Below the pieces are notes generated by a model. It saw only the letters and a program-made list of their open reading frames with translations, made no database searches and was not told the origin of the DNA. 64,000 nucleotides of DNA from NCBI GenBank assembly GCA_963377175.1, contig CAUJNA010000569.1:103501-167500 (forward strand), written 5' to 3'. The stretch is from Effrenium voratum (Eukaryota > Sar > Dinophyceae > Suessiales > Symbiodiniaceae). Both the position numbers and the translations under genes were made by a program. Below are positions 53,586 through 63,967 of this stretch, one piece after another (the first letter of the stretch is position 1; each line of letters begins with the position of its first letter).

Positions 53586-54880
53586 ATGCCTTGGCGTTCA
53601 CGAAGGAGTTCAACACCCATTTTACAGTCACATCCTAAGCAGGCAGCCAGAGCTGCCTTTCTGCCACACGGACGAGAATTGGCTCCTTTTCGAATTGATG
53701 GAGTGTCGGGGCCCTCACCTGTGAGGCCTTCGTGGATTCCTAGGTGCGACAATCCTGTTCCTGCGCCCGTTTGGGGCCCGACCAGCACTCGGATTTCACG
53801 GGATGCTTCTCCACTGCCAAAACCTGCTTTTCAGTCTGCGCAAATGTATTCCAGGTACCCCTCGGAGTTTCGTGCTTTTCCGCATGTGTTGCAGGATGTT
53901 CAGCAGCCAGCGGTTTTGCCCACTGCTCCTCAAGCACGGCCTGGGCCCTACACTGCGGCGCCCCCGGCGGTCAGGCCCTCGAGCAGTGCTTTGGTACGTC
54001 AAGCAGACTTGCGTGCGCTTAATGGGCCTAAGGTCAGACTCTTATGGCAGCAACTGGCATCTTTGCTTCAGCCGATTAGTACGGTCTTGGCAGATATTGA
54101 GTTCAGCCGCTACTCCACTTTCTTGGTGGACAAGCTACTGTCCTCACGCAGCGACACAACCCTGCTCAGGTACCTACACTCCCTGCTTTCTTTCTTTCAT
54201 GTGCTCAGGGATTTGCAGTTGGATCTTATTTCCTTGACCTCGGCTCAGGTTATGGATGCTTTGCTTTGCATGGCCGAGGGGGACTCGGGACCCTCCAATT
54301 GCCCGATGAACACACTGAAGGCAGTGCGATGGGGTGTCAAGACGCTGGGGCTCCGTTTTCCGGATACATATTCTGGCATTTTCAGGGTTGCCACTCAGCC
54401 GCTTGATCATGAGCGGAAGGAAGCATGCCCACTGCCCCTTGCTTTCGTGGTACGCCTCGAGCAGTATGTCTTGGATCGTTCAGGTCCTGACCGGATGCGT
54501 TCCGTTGCAGGCGCTTTGCTTTTAGCAATATGGATCTCACTGAGGTACTCAGATGCACAACATGTGCAATGGCATGCCATTCTTTACACTTCTGACGTCC
54601 TTCGGGCTGTCAGCTATCGCACCAAGACCTGTCGCACCGGGGTTCCCTTTGCCGCTTTTGGTTTGGGTTTCTTTGGGGACAGTCAATGGTCTTGGATGCA
54701 GGAGTGGCTTGCTTTGCGTCAGGACTGCTCAGTGTCACTTCAGGCGCCAGGTTTTGAGCCAGACTGCATTTTCTTTGATGCAGGTGCGTCAGGCGAGGAG
54801 TTCCTGCCCCTGACATACTCTCAGGTGTTAGGATGGCTTCGCTTCTTCCTCACCTCAGCAGGCTTTGAATTATACGGTTC
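53586..54880 (+). CDS. Tyrosine-recombinase-like domain, C-terminally truncated
   Basis: From the ATG at 53,586 (MPWRSRRSSTPILQ) the frame encodes a Pro/Ser-rich N-terminus, a helical core-binding region near residues 140-270, and the start of a catalytic domain: WISLRYSDAQHVQW carries the first Arg, and SYRTKTCRTGVPF the beta-hairpin Lys. This resembles Crypton/DIRS-type tyrosine recombinases. The second catalytic box (HxxR and the Tyr nucleophile) is absent. Near LGWLRFFLTSAGF the sequence passes without a stop into unrelated protein. It is therefore either a truncated, inactive recombinase joined to another cDNA or a host protein derived from one. A stop-free frame extends upstream to 53,433. 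Confidence 0.6.
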
Positions 54881-56162
54881 ATTCCTGCAAGGCCACCATG
54901 CTTTCCTGGAGATCGAAACTGGGGGAAAGTGTTTACGCTGGGCGATCAAAGCTCCCAAGGTTGACCACTATGGTCGGGGCATGAAGGCCGACTACCAGAA
55001 GAACTGGGACCTCGGATTGGCCTACCAGAACGAGCTGCGCGCGTCAATGAAGAACCTGGCGTATGCAATGAGGAGGGATGAAAGCGCTCACCAGCACAAC
55101 CTCTTGCGCTGGATGATTTGCGGATCAACTCCCAGCGACATCTCCGACTCATGCATCGGGGCGGTTAACTCACTCATGTGCATTTCCTTCATCATGAGGA
55201 GGTTGCAGCCATTGGTCGGGGAGAGGCACGCTTCGGATCATTCATACACAGTCTGCTTCCGTTCGGACAAGTCCGAGTTGAAGGACCTGTATCGGGAGAT
55301 CGAGGGGGCAAGGAATTTCATGTGGTGTATCGGTATGATCTATAAGTCGACGCTGCCTGCAATGAACATCAACTCCATCAGCTTAGCGCCACACGCAGCC
55401 GACAGGGCTGCTGAGAATCAGGATCGGCGCAAATGGGTAAACTGGCTGAAGGAGATTGAGAAGAAGGCAGAGAAGGAGCACGTGATCGGCTTCGACCAGA
55501 ATATTTACTGCACCTACAATGAGGCGGACAGGGAGCTGGAAAGGTACCCTGAGAACTTCGCAGTTGGCGAAGAACCAACATGGCGGGTGATGGGCTCATC
55601 AAAGACTGAGCCGCCGCAGAGGACGGAGCGACAGCAGAAGTCGACATCAAGCGCTGGGCAAAGAAAGCAAACCTCTGGTGGGTCAAACCCCCAGCAAGGA
55701 GCTTCAAGTGGAGGGTCGTATGCAAGCGCTGCCAACAAGGTTGACAACGAGATTATTGACTCCATCTTCCGCATGAACTCCAGCGGTGATGACAGATGGG
55801 AGATCATCAGCGCAACTGCTGGGCACGATACATACACCTCATTCGAGGGAGGTATCACCCTGGGTGGCGCATCGGTCAACGTGAAGTTCAACATAGATGC
55901 CAACACCGGGTACCCAATCATACAAACTGTATTTGGGCCATGTCTCGCAGATGGAAAGAACGCGACATACTGGGAGTGCATGCTGAGAAGCCTGACCTCA
56001 TCGCTGGTACATTTTGAAGAGAAGACCAGTGCTGAAAAGATCATCCTTTCCTATGTCAGTAAAGGGAATGCAGCATGGCTTCAGCTCTCTGCATTCTTGT
56101 GTGCTCAAACAGGATGCTTGATGTCTGGCGCCTTCCGGGCGCCAAAGCCATCAACACGTTGA
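54881..56162 (+). CDS. Unknown protein region, in frame after the recombinase-like part
   Basis: The same frame continues with about 425 residues unlike any family I know: KCLRWAIKAPKVDHYGRGMK near the start, a helical middle, then a Gln/Ser/Gly-rich low-complexity linker (near 55,610-55,720) and a mixed alpha/beta end (GGITLGGASVNVKFNIDANT). The stop is at 56,160-56,162. The next open frame starts 88 bases earlier at an ATG (56,075), and the coding character moves to it. This looks like one long coding sequence broken by an indel near 56,060-56,120 rather than two genes. Confidence 0.5.
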
Positions 56163-57529
56163 TCCAGTTCTTCTCCGACAACAAACCTGGACAATTGATC
56201 CGGATCATCAGGGAGCAGAGGAGGGGCCCCATTGGTGGGGCAACGATACGTGACATGATGATTCAGAAGAAGAGCTTCCTGGTCCTGGATTGGCCCCTGA
56301 GGGCCGTCAATGCTAAAGGGAGCACGAAGACCTTCCAGATGATGGTCAACGAACAGGGATGGACGAACATCGAGGAGAGATCGTATTACGGGTCGAGTGA
56401 GCCAGTCTCCTCACCCACAGATACGATGAACATCATCTCCCGATTGGAACGACTGGAAAAGCTCATCGTCGAACGACGGAGGCGAGACATGGATGATTCG
56501 CCTGTGTCGGTGCACATATGGATGTCGCTCTACGACTGGGTGTGTATGAGGGGGTGCGGATGGCAAGTGACCGCCAACCCCATCATCGACTCCTTGCAAA
56601 AGACGGTGTCGGATCTCGTCAACACGTGCAAGGGCATGGTTGTGGTATGCGTGAATCGCGATGTAGCTTTCCATGGTGGAAGAGGGGACTTGGGGACGAT
56701 CGCCAACCAGGTGAGCGAGATCTGCAAGGCGGCAGGCGCGTTGGTGACCGAGAACGACCGCTTGTGGCGCTTTGCCCACGCGCCTACTGGCAAGAACTAC
56801 AAGATCCCCGGGAGCTCGAACCTGCAACATTTCCTCTTGAAGCGGCTGTTGGCGGAGAAATGCATTGATGTGATCGCGCCGAGCCATGCGTTTGTGTGTG
56901 AGCTGGAGGAGATATGCATAAGCGAGCCCGACCTTCGCTTCAATATCCCAAAGAACATGGAGGAGTCGAAGGTGAAATTCGAGTACAAACCGACCTTCAC
57001 TGCTCAGTCAAAACGGAAGCAAGAGCGGCAAAATGAAGGTTACGGTGGACAAGATGCATTTGGGAACAGTGACGCCAACGATCAGCGTCTTCGATGGTAT
57101 ACGGTTTCCGAGCTCAAGGAGTTCATATGCGAACTTTGTGAGAAAGAGATGCAGAGGAACAAGTCGAAGGTGCTCGGGTCAAGTTCGACCTTCAACCCTA
57201 CTTCTTGTGTGAACTGTTGCGCGAACTGGAGCGCAGACACGAACGGTGTTGTGAGATCAACCGAGGGGAGGAAACTGTACACACGACTTTTCGCGGAGTG
57301 CAAGGTCGCGATCCCGGACCTCCGACATCTCATGGTGAATGTCAACAATGTTCAGGCCATGACCACGATTATACGGGAACTGGCGCATTCCAAGCTGAAG
57401 AAGGAGCTGTCCCACGTGGGTTTCGTGAGCATGACGGTTGATCAGGCGGCGCAGTTTCAGGGTCACGGGCACGGGAAGCAGTTGTGCAGCCCGAGATGTG
57501 ATCATATGCAAGAATTCCGAAGGGGTTGA
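56075..57529 (+). CDS. Unknown 484-residue ORF, probable continuation
   Basis: It starts with ATG in fair context (MASALCILVCSNRMLDV). It contains LNVR-free helical segments, a region MVVVCVNRDVAFHGGRGDLG near residues 188-207 that could belong to an alpha/beta fold, and a Cys pair (CVNCC) near 365. No family recognised. Its last 92 bases overlap the next ORF in another frame. Given the overlaps on both sides and the steady protein-like composition, I read it as an internal piece of a single decayed or mis-assembled gene. A compact run of overlapping genes is the alternative. Confidence 0.45.
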   Translation: MASALCILVCSNRMLDVWRLPGAKAINTLIQFFSDNKPGQLIRIIREQRRGPIGGATIRDMMIQKKSFLVLDWPLRAVNAKGSTKTFQMMVNEQGWTNIEERSYYGSSEPVSSPTDTMNIISRLERLEKLIVERRRRDMDDSPVSVHIWMSLYDWVCMRGCGWQVTANPIIDSLQKTVSDLVNTCKGMVVVCVNRDVAFHGGRGDLGTIANQVSEICKAAGALVTENDRLWRFAHAPTGKNYKIPGSSNLQHFLLKRLLAEKCIDVIAPSHAFVCELEEICISEPDLRFNIPKNMEESKVKFEYKPTFTAQSKRKQERQNEGYGGQDAFGNSDANDQRLRWYTVSELKEFICELCEKEMQRNKSKVLGSSSTFNPTSCVNCCANWSADTNGVVRSTEGRKLYTRLFAECKVAIPDLRHLMVNVNNVQAMTTIIRELAHSKLKKELSHVGFVSMTVDQAAQFQGHGHGKQLCSPRCDHMQEFRRG

Positions 57530-58544
57530 GGAGAGAGCCTCCATCTATGTGATAGACAGAGATCTTGGCAACGTGGCCTATTCATCTTGGATCAAGAGCG
57601 TGCTTGATCAAGGGACGATGTATGAACTCCTGGGACAGACTACGAATGAGGAGTCTTTGGGGGACGTCGTCGAGATGATACTGGGATTCTTCGAGGTGAT
57701 GTCATACTTTCAGCACGAACTTCCATTGTGGAGAGACGCATGGAAGATCAAGAGGGAGTTCGAGCATTCCATCGTGCGGCACCTGGCAGGGAACGTGAAA
57801 CACACGACGGGCCAGAACCGAAAGCGGAACAAGCCGTCCGCCCAGCTCGGGGCGCCCACAAAAGAGGTGTTGGACATCATGAAATCGATCAAGCCCAGGC
57901 ATCCGCACGAGCAGGCCAGCCAAGGATCCAAGAGGAAGGCAACGGAGAGTGAAGGCGATGGTTTTGGTCCAGTGCCAGACCAGAGCCGAAGCTCTCAGCC
58001 CGAAGAGGAGAAAGAGGAGAAGAAGCAGCGCGTGATTGATGGGCGAAAAGCCGCACTCAAGTTCCTGGACTCAATGGAGAAGTGCATGGGAGAAATGGGA
58101 ATTTGTGCAAAGTGCGCGAACCTGGCCCACAACGGCGACTGCAAGAATAATGAGGAGGCTGCTGGAAACGAGAAGGCGATGAAGAAGATCCGTGAGCTTC
58201 TCAGCAGCGATCACGTTTCCTCGGATGAAGAAATGGGGGATGCTGAAGAACCGTCCTCATCGACATCCAAGGAACGCAAGAAAGGGGGACAAAAGGGGAA
58301 AGAAACAATAGAAATGTATAGCTATACCATCAACCTGGTGGAGATAACCGACACGGCTGAAGGGGGAGAGCTACAATGTGGTGGTGTGGACCTCACCTAC
58401 AATCCGTGCGGGGATCACAGGACGTTCAAGACGACGTTAGAGCGGGGATGTGACACCATTCCATGCTACATCCCGAAGTTCGGCGACGTGAGCAACGTGC
58501 ATGTGCCACGGGCGTACACGTCTATGGTAGATCCCAGGTACTAA
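57438..58544 (+). CDS. Unknown 368-residue ORF, probable continuation
   Basis: Protein-like sequence takes over near 57,480 (IYVIDRDLGNVAYSSWIKSV). It includes a helical part, a Lys/Glu-rich basic-acidic linker (residues about 150-210), a possible metal site CAKCANLAHNGDC (near 58,107-58,145), and an acidic/Ser tail. The frame ends in TAA at 58,542, but an adjacent frame continues smoothly into the Tpt1-like domain, implying a frame break near 58,530. No family recognised. Confidence 0.45.
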   Translation: MIRRRSFRVTGTGSSCAARDVIICKNSEGVEERASIYVIDRDLGNVAYSSWIKSVLDQGTMYELLGQTTNEESLGDVVEMILGFFEVMSYFQHELPLWRDAWKIKREFEHSIVRHLAGNVKHTTGQNRKRNKPSAQLGAPTKEVLDIMKSIKPRHPHEQASQGSKRKATESEGDGFGPVPDQSRSSQPEEEKEEKKQRVIDGRKAALKFLDSMEKCMGEMGICAKCANLAHNGDCKNNEEAAGNEKAMKKIRELLSSDHVSSDEEMGDAEEPSSSTSKERKKGGQKGKETIEMYSYTINLVEITDTAEGGELQCGGVDLTYNPCGDHRTFKTTLERGCDTIPCYIPKFGDVSNVHVPRAYTSMVDPRY

Positions 58545-59148
58545 GGGTGCTGTCCTGGAGCAGGTCGATGTGATGCAGCTTGGCAAGAACATCATTTTCG
58601 GCGTCGCTCCCTTCGACGGCGCTCCGCTCTGCAGGATCGGCGACGATCGCTCGGTGTTTACAACGAGAGATCAAGCAAATCAGCTATCTCACGATCTATG
58701 CAGAGTCCTTCGACATAAGATCGGCAGTTGCCGAGGAAGTGCTTTCAGATGTGATGAAGCTGGATGGGTCGACATTGACGCAGTCATAGACGACCGGAAT
58801 AACGACATATTCCCACCTGCAACTTCGAGAGCAAAACGATACATGGGCATCATGGAAGTGATCAAGTGGCAGGAATCTGGACACAAGAAATCAAGGTTCC
58901 AGGTCCTAGCAGCAAGGTTTCCAAGCATCATGAGCCCGAATGAAATGAGGGCCGCCAGAGAAGAGTTGAACTACATTGGCCTGGATCGGGGTGACATCGA
59001 TACGATATTCAACAGATGCGATGGATGGTACAGGCCTTGGTGCATCCGAGTCACAACTGGTCACAGTGACTTTGGCTTCATGAGCTCATCCGCACTGGCA
59101 AATAGGTATTCTGCGAGGATGGGTGATTCTTTCGGAGGAGCATTCTGA
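58543..59148 (+). pseudogene. Tpt1/KptA-type RNA 2'-phosphotransferase domain, first part
   Basis: The ATG at 58,573 opens MQLGKNIIFGVAPFDG. The family signatures occur in order: QLSHDLCRVLRHKIG (catalytic Arg-His, near 58,680-58,720), DEAGWVDIDAVI, KKSRFQVLA and WCIRVTTGHSD (near 59,040-59,070). Tpt1/KptA enzymes remove a 2'-phosphate from RNA, in eukaryotes from tRNA after splicing, using NAD+, and related proteins move ADP-ribose. Spacing between motifs is longer than usual, with an insertion before IRVTTGHS. The frame ends in TGA at 59,146, before the last third of the domain, which continues in other frames. The domain is broken as read, by decay or by sequence error. Confidence 0.7.
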
Positions 59149-60801
59149 GAACCTGCCAAGCATTGTTCGCTGTGGGCTAGTCCTTGGCGGAATTGATGGC
59201 GGAAACAGGCTGGCATTGCACTTCGGGGCATTTGCTCCATGGGATGAGATGAACGTAAGACGACGCTACGAAATGTGAGGACTGGAGGTCCGATTGCGAT
59301 CATCTACATTCCCAGTGCGACCCTCGCGCGATACGGGGCTGGAGTCGCGTCCAACGGGACTTTCATGGTCTTTGACGTGATCCCGTTCTATGAGGTCAAA
59401 TCCATTTGCATTGGCAAAAGCAACGGAGGGAAATGCCTGGAGTACGAGAGCGTCAAGCGAGCGTACTCAAAGTGTGTTGAGAATGAGATCTGTCCGGGTT
59501 TCGTTGATTCCTCTCAGGAGTCGGCCGCGATGTTCCTCCAGAACGTCGCAAAGATCATCGAGGGGATGCCTGAGACCGAGGCGGGTGCCGACAATCTACA
59601 CTACGTTCAAGACATGGTGGATCGTGCCTGCAAACTGTTTCGGGAAAACAAGCTGGAGGAGTTTGATGCTCTAACCAACGAAATCAGGGACGAGATCAGC
59701 AAGGCCATCATCCTGAATTTCGAGACATGGGAGGGGCTACGATGCCGAATTTGTCCGTCATGTGCAACCGCAATTCCCACGTGCTTCTGTGTATGCCTGG
59801 AATGTGGGGCGCAATTAATCTCAACCGGGAGATTCTGCATCCACATCAGTTCCGATGACGAAGGGGGCGACCATAAACCCAATGTGTCAGGTGACGCCAG
59901 GCGAGCGCAAGATGAGGCTAACGACAACGCGGCGGCACAGGAAAAGGGTGATGGGACGGAAAACGATTCCGAAGACGACGACATGGACACACAAGGATAC
60001 ACATCTGGTTACATGTCCGAAGAAGAAGACGGCGGTTGGGAGTACCGCGACAATGACCTGGCATCACGGGATATTATTAATTCCCACCGGATGGCGATCT
60101 GCCTGGACGAGCCGCACGAGGCTCAATACATGGCGGGAGTCATTGCACTGCAGATGTCAAAGATGTGGGGGATGTTCGAGGGTGGTGAAAAGAGAACGAT
60201 CGAAGCCGCGATCGAAGGAAAATTCTCTTGCCCATACCACAACGACTTCGGGAACTACCCCAACATGACTGATATTGATCAGGAAGGGATCCTTTTGCCA
60301 TCAACGGAACAAAAGGTTACCCAATCTCAGAACGTTCGGACCAGGACCTTCCGGACGATAGAGGAGCGCAACCAATACATCCGTTATTTGGTGTCCAAAT
60401 GCGAGGGGCTATACATATTCTACAAACTGTGGATTGCAGCGAAGACCCTCGACATCACCAAAGACGAGATGAAGCTCCTGGTCAAGGATCGCATACACCC
60501 GGTGGGTGATATTGTTTACAGATGCTTCTCCCTGGCTTTCAACTGCAAATATATATCGTTCACAAGGGCAGGCTTGAACATTGGCAGACATAGTTATTCG
60601 GTCAACGTGAGCGCCATTATTGCGGCCACTGACCCGAACAAATGCGACGCACCCCTGCTGGATTGGTGTCTCCGAAAGGGGCACTGGCTTTCAGAAGAGC
60701 ATTACAAGAAGTGCGTCCGGGCACGAGAAGCCCAACAGAATTTGGACGAAGAGTTCCGTCGACGCATCAACAGGCTGTCCATTGGGGACCGATATGCGTG
60801 A
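59118..60801 (+). pseudogene. Tpt1/KptA domain, last part, plus zinc ribbon and acidic region
   Basis: A short piece in another frame (59,118-59,277) supplies NLPSIVRCGLVLGGIDGGNR, equivalent to the late Tpt1 segment. After a second shift near 59,275 the 508-codon frame gives GGPIAIIYIPSATLARYGAG and FDVIPFYEVKSI, matching the end of the domain. Downstream are a helical segment, a Cys-rich zinc-ribbon-like stretch (CRICPSCATAIPTCFC, then CLECGAQL; near 59,740-59,815), a strongly acidic Asp/Glu/Ser tract (59,850-60,050) and a helical C-terminus ending at TGA 60,799. The 508-codon frame begins with GTG, not ATG, so it is not an independent gene. Confidence 0.6.
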
Positions 60802-62050
60802 TGCAGATGTGGATTATCAGTGCTTATGCGGTATGGTGCATCCATCAGCAGCAACACACATTCACTCCGATGTTGATTGCAGCATGATGCGGGCGAGTCC
60901 CCATCCATTGCTTGCGTCTCATCGATTTCGTTACGATGGAACATTTCTTTTGACATGATATGATTTCATGCGTCCAAGGAGAATGGATGTGTATACATCT
61001 ACATATTCCGACGGCTATGACATTCCGGATATTCATGGATGGGCACTATTACCTCGTGGATGATTTCTTTTCCTATAAATTATTCGTGGTATCTGGAATG
61101 GCTATTTTTGCATAATTGCTCGCCAAATCTTCTTTGCCGATGATATACAGATGGCTTACGCGCTGCTATGGATTTCTATGGCCAACCCATTTCTCTGGAT
61201 GACGGCTGCGCGATGCGCAAATGCGGCAGCCGGGATTTCCAATGGTTGCGTGATTGTGCGAGGCAAAATGCCTATTGCATCTGTGTATGGGAATGTGCTA
61301 CGATTTGCGGATGCATGTTTCTGTCTCAATCGAACCCGGCAAGTTTCACAATGAATGGACTGTGTAGCAATAGTGAATGAAAGAGTGTTCGACACAGTTT
61401 CGTAGTCGGAGCCGTGGCCATTGGAACGTGTTGTGATGTTTGGACCGCATGATGAACGATGCGACCCAAATGGGGGATGTTAAAACCCTCCTGGCCCCGT
61501 GCCTAAATTGGCAAGCTGTTCTGAGGTCTGTGTTATTGTTGGTTACAATGTTCCATTGACTGCCATTTGGCTCAAGTCACAAGTAGGGCTCAAGGTCTTG
61601 CATGAACTACGTTCGCACGTGATTGACCATAGAGAGTGGAAAGAAAATACTTCATTCGCGCCGCAGCTGCCAGGATCACCATCGTGGTTATTGGTCCTTA
61701 TCCCTTACAACAGTTTACACGGGTTCGGCTATAACGGTTTGACCGTATACACCTTTCTACGTGGTTGGGTACACACAGCTGGAGGGTTCGGCGGACAGCG
61801 TCCCACGGGACGTCACCTTGCCGTCTCTTGACACTGGAAGTAATACACGCTGGCCAAGAATCTTGTTTTGTTAAATTGTACTATTGATGGTTTGAAGCTT
61901 GTGGTTTGTGCCGCAGGCGGTCCCGAAGCCCAGAAGCGCCCCATCGCAGCCACCGATCGAGCCGGCCCCGCCGAACCCTACTTTGCATACTCCGACTTTG
62001 CCGGTCTTCCCTTCGCGGCAAATGAGCTAAGGAAAAATGCTTTTTGATTC
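60802..62050. other. No recognisable gene; second leader-like sequence
   Basis: The stretch after the Tpt1-containing block has only short, motif-free frames. GCCATTTGGCTCAAG at 61,562-61,576 equals the end of the dinoflagellate spliced leader except for one missing T. It may be a decayed leader relic. The 110-codon frame around it (61,499-61,831) shows no recognisable domain. Confidence 0.45.
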
Positions 62051-62061
62051 TTCCTTGCTCA

Positions 62062-62615
62062 CGAATGAGTGAGTGAGTGAGTGAGTGAGTGGGTGAGTGA
62101 GTGAGTGAGTGAGTGAGTGCGTGAGTGAGTGAGTGAGTGAGTGAGTGAGTGAGTGAGTGAGTGAGTGAGTGAGTGTGAGTGAGTGAGTGAGTGAGTGAGT
62201 GAGTGAGTGAGTGAGTGAGTGAGTGAGTGAGTGAGTGAGTGAGTGAGTGAGTGAGTGAGTGAGTGAGTGAGTGAGTGAGTGAGTGAGTGAGTGAGTGAGT
62301 GAGTGAGTGAGTGAGTGAGTGAGTGAGTGAGTGAGTGTGAGTGAGTGCGTGAGTGAGTGAGTGAGTGAGTGAGTGAGTGAGTGAGTGAGTGAGTGAGTGA
62401 GTGAGTGAGTGAGTGAGTGAGTGAGTGAGTGAGTGAGTGAGTGAGTGAGTGAGTGAGTGAGTGAGTGAGTGAGTGAGTGAGTGAGTGAGTGACGTGCGTG
62501 AGTGAGTGAGTGAGTGAGTGAGTGAGTGAGTGAGTGAGTGAGTGAGTGAGTGGAGTGAGTGAGTGCGTGAGTGCGTGAAGAGAGTGAGAGAGTGAGTGGG
62601 TGGGTGAGTGCGTGA
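62062..62615. repeat. GAGT tetranucleotide array
   Basis: About 550 bases consist of GAGT units with scattered variants (GTGC, GTGG, a TGTGAG change and a GTGACGTGC interruption), fading into GTGC-rich sequence until about 62,830. Both strands are free of stops in several frames, giving artefactual Leu-Thr-His-Ser repeats; these are not genes. The array runs up to the 5' side of the GC-rich coding region. Confidence 0.95.
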
Positions 62616-62837
62616 GTGAGATATGCAGAAATAGATGACAGTGTCGTTCGTCACGTAGAGTCGGGTGCGTGCGTGCGTGCATTAGCTGCGTGGGTTGAGT
62701 GCGTGACGAGCTGCGTGAGCGTGCGAATGCAGTAGCGTGATCGTGCGTACCGAGCGTGCGATGCGTGCGAGCCGTGGCGTTGTGGGAGTGGAGTGTGGTG
62801 GTGCGTGGCGAGCCGAGCGTGCGGCCACTCCCTCGAC

Positions 62838-63967
62838 ATCGCATCAAGGATCACGCCGCTGGAGGTCGACACCAAGGTGGCCAACGCTCTCCTGGGCGTC
62901 GTGTCCGCCGCAGCGCTGGCCTCCGAGCTCGCAAGTCGAGACGCCTCCATCTCGGGGCTGCAGGCCTCCAAGGCAGACGCCAGCGCCCTGACCGCATACG
63001 CCCTGCTGTCGGCCGTCGACACTATTCTGAGGTGGACTCTAAGATAGCAGCCGCCCTCCTGGACGCAGTCACCACGGCAGTTCTCGACGCCGCCCTCGCC
63101 GGCAAGGCGGACGCAAGCGCGCTGGCCGCCCTGCTCTCCACGGCGGACGGGTTGGACACGCCGCTGGAGGTAGACACCAAGATAGCAAATGCCCTGCTGG
63201 GTCTCGCCGCCGAGGCCTTCGTCGCAGCGCAGCTTGCTAGCCGGGACGCCAGCGTCTCGGCGCTCCAGGGGGCCAAGGCCGACACGTCGCTGCTGGCCTC
63301 GTACGCCACGAACGCCGCGCTCTCAGCCAGCGAGACCACGCTCCAGAGCGCCCTCGACGCAATCCTCGCGGAGCTCGCCGCCCTGCAGCTTTCCGGCAGC
63401 GGCGGAGTTGTTAACGCGCCGGCCTGGGCGGGCTTCACGACTTGGGAGCTCGTTCGCGGAAGCAGCGTCGTTCGCAACCTGCATCTGGAGGCTCCTCTCT
63501 CGGCTGCGCTGGCCAACGGCGACGACACGCTGAGCATCACGGCCGACTGCTACTCCATCGCGGCGGACGCGGCCCTCGCGGCTGCGCTGCTGGCCTACTA
63601 CACCTCGGAGCAAGTGGACGCGCTGTTGGTCGACTACCGAACGGGGGCGGCGCAGGACGCCGAGACGACCAGCGCCATTTCGGCTGCGCTGCTGGCCTAC
63701 TACACCTCGGCGCAGGTGGACGCGCTGTTGGCCGACTACCGGACGGCAAGCGCGCAGGACACGCAGACGCAGGCAGCCATCGCGGGCGCGCTGCTGGCCT
63801 ACCGGACGGGCCCGGACCAGGACGTCTTCACGACCAACCAGCACCTCGGCGCTGGCGGCGTACCGCTCACGGCCTCGAGCATCGCAGCCGCCCTGCTCAG
63901 CTACTACACCATCGTGCAGGTGGACGGTTTGCTGGCCGGCAAGCTCGAAGTCGCGGTCAAGTTGTAG
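62838..63967 (+). CDS. GC-rich modular repeat protein, 5' end lost
   Basis: Coding sequence begins without a visible start just after the GAGT/GTGC repeats, in one frame (62,838-63,030), and after a one-base shift continues in another to a TAG at 63,965-63,967. The first half repeats a module with LEVDTKxANALLG and ASRDASxSxLQxxKAD (near 62,860, 63,030 and 63,160). The second half repeats ALLAYYTSxQVDALLxDYRT (near 63,585, 63,690 and 63,885). A beta-rich segment lies between them (near 63,400-63,540). Such YYTxxxVDxLL units resemble phage-tail-fibre-like coiled repeats, suggesting an elongated, possibly trimeric, surface or filament protein. G+C is much higher than elsewhere. No enzyme domain; function unknown. 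Confidence 0.6.

Noticed and set aside
56060..58600. Programmed ribosomal frameshifting linking the overlapping frames
   Set aside because: No clear slippery heptamer was seen, and the successive shifts go in different directions, which fits indels better.
61881..62847. Two 260-residue minus-strand frames rich in Leu-Thr-His-Ser
   Set aside because: They arise from the GAGT tandem array. The repeat has no stop codon in these frames, so openness is not evidence of coding.
63022..63844. Minus-strand frames of 172 and 173 residues in the GC-rich region
   Set aside because: High G+C leaves few stops on either strand. Only the plus strand shows ordered protein repeats.
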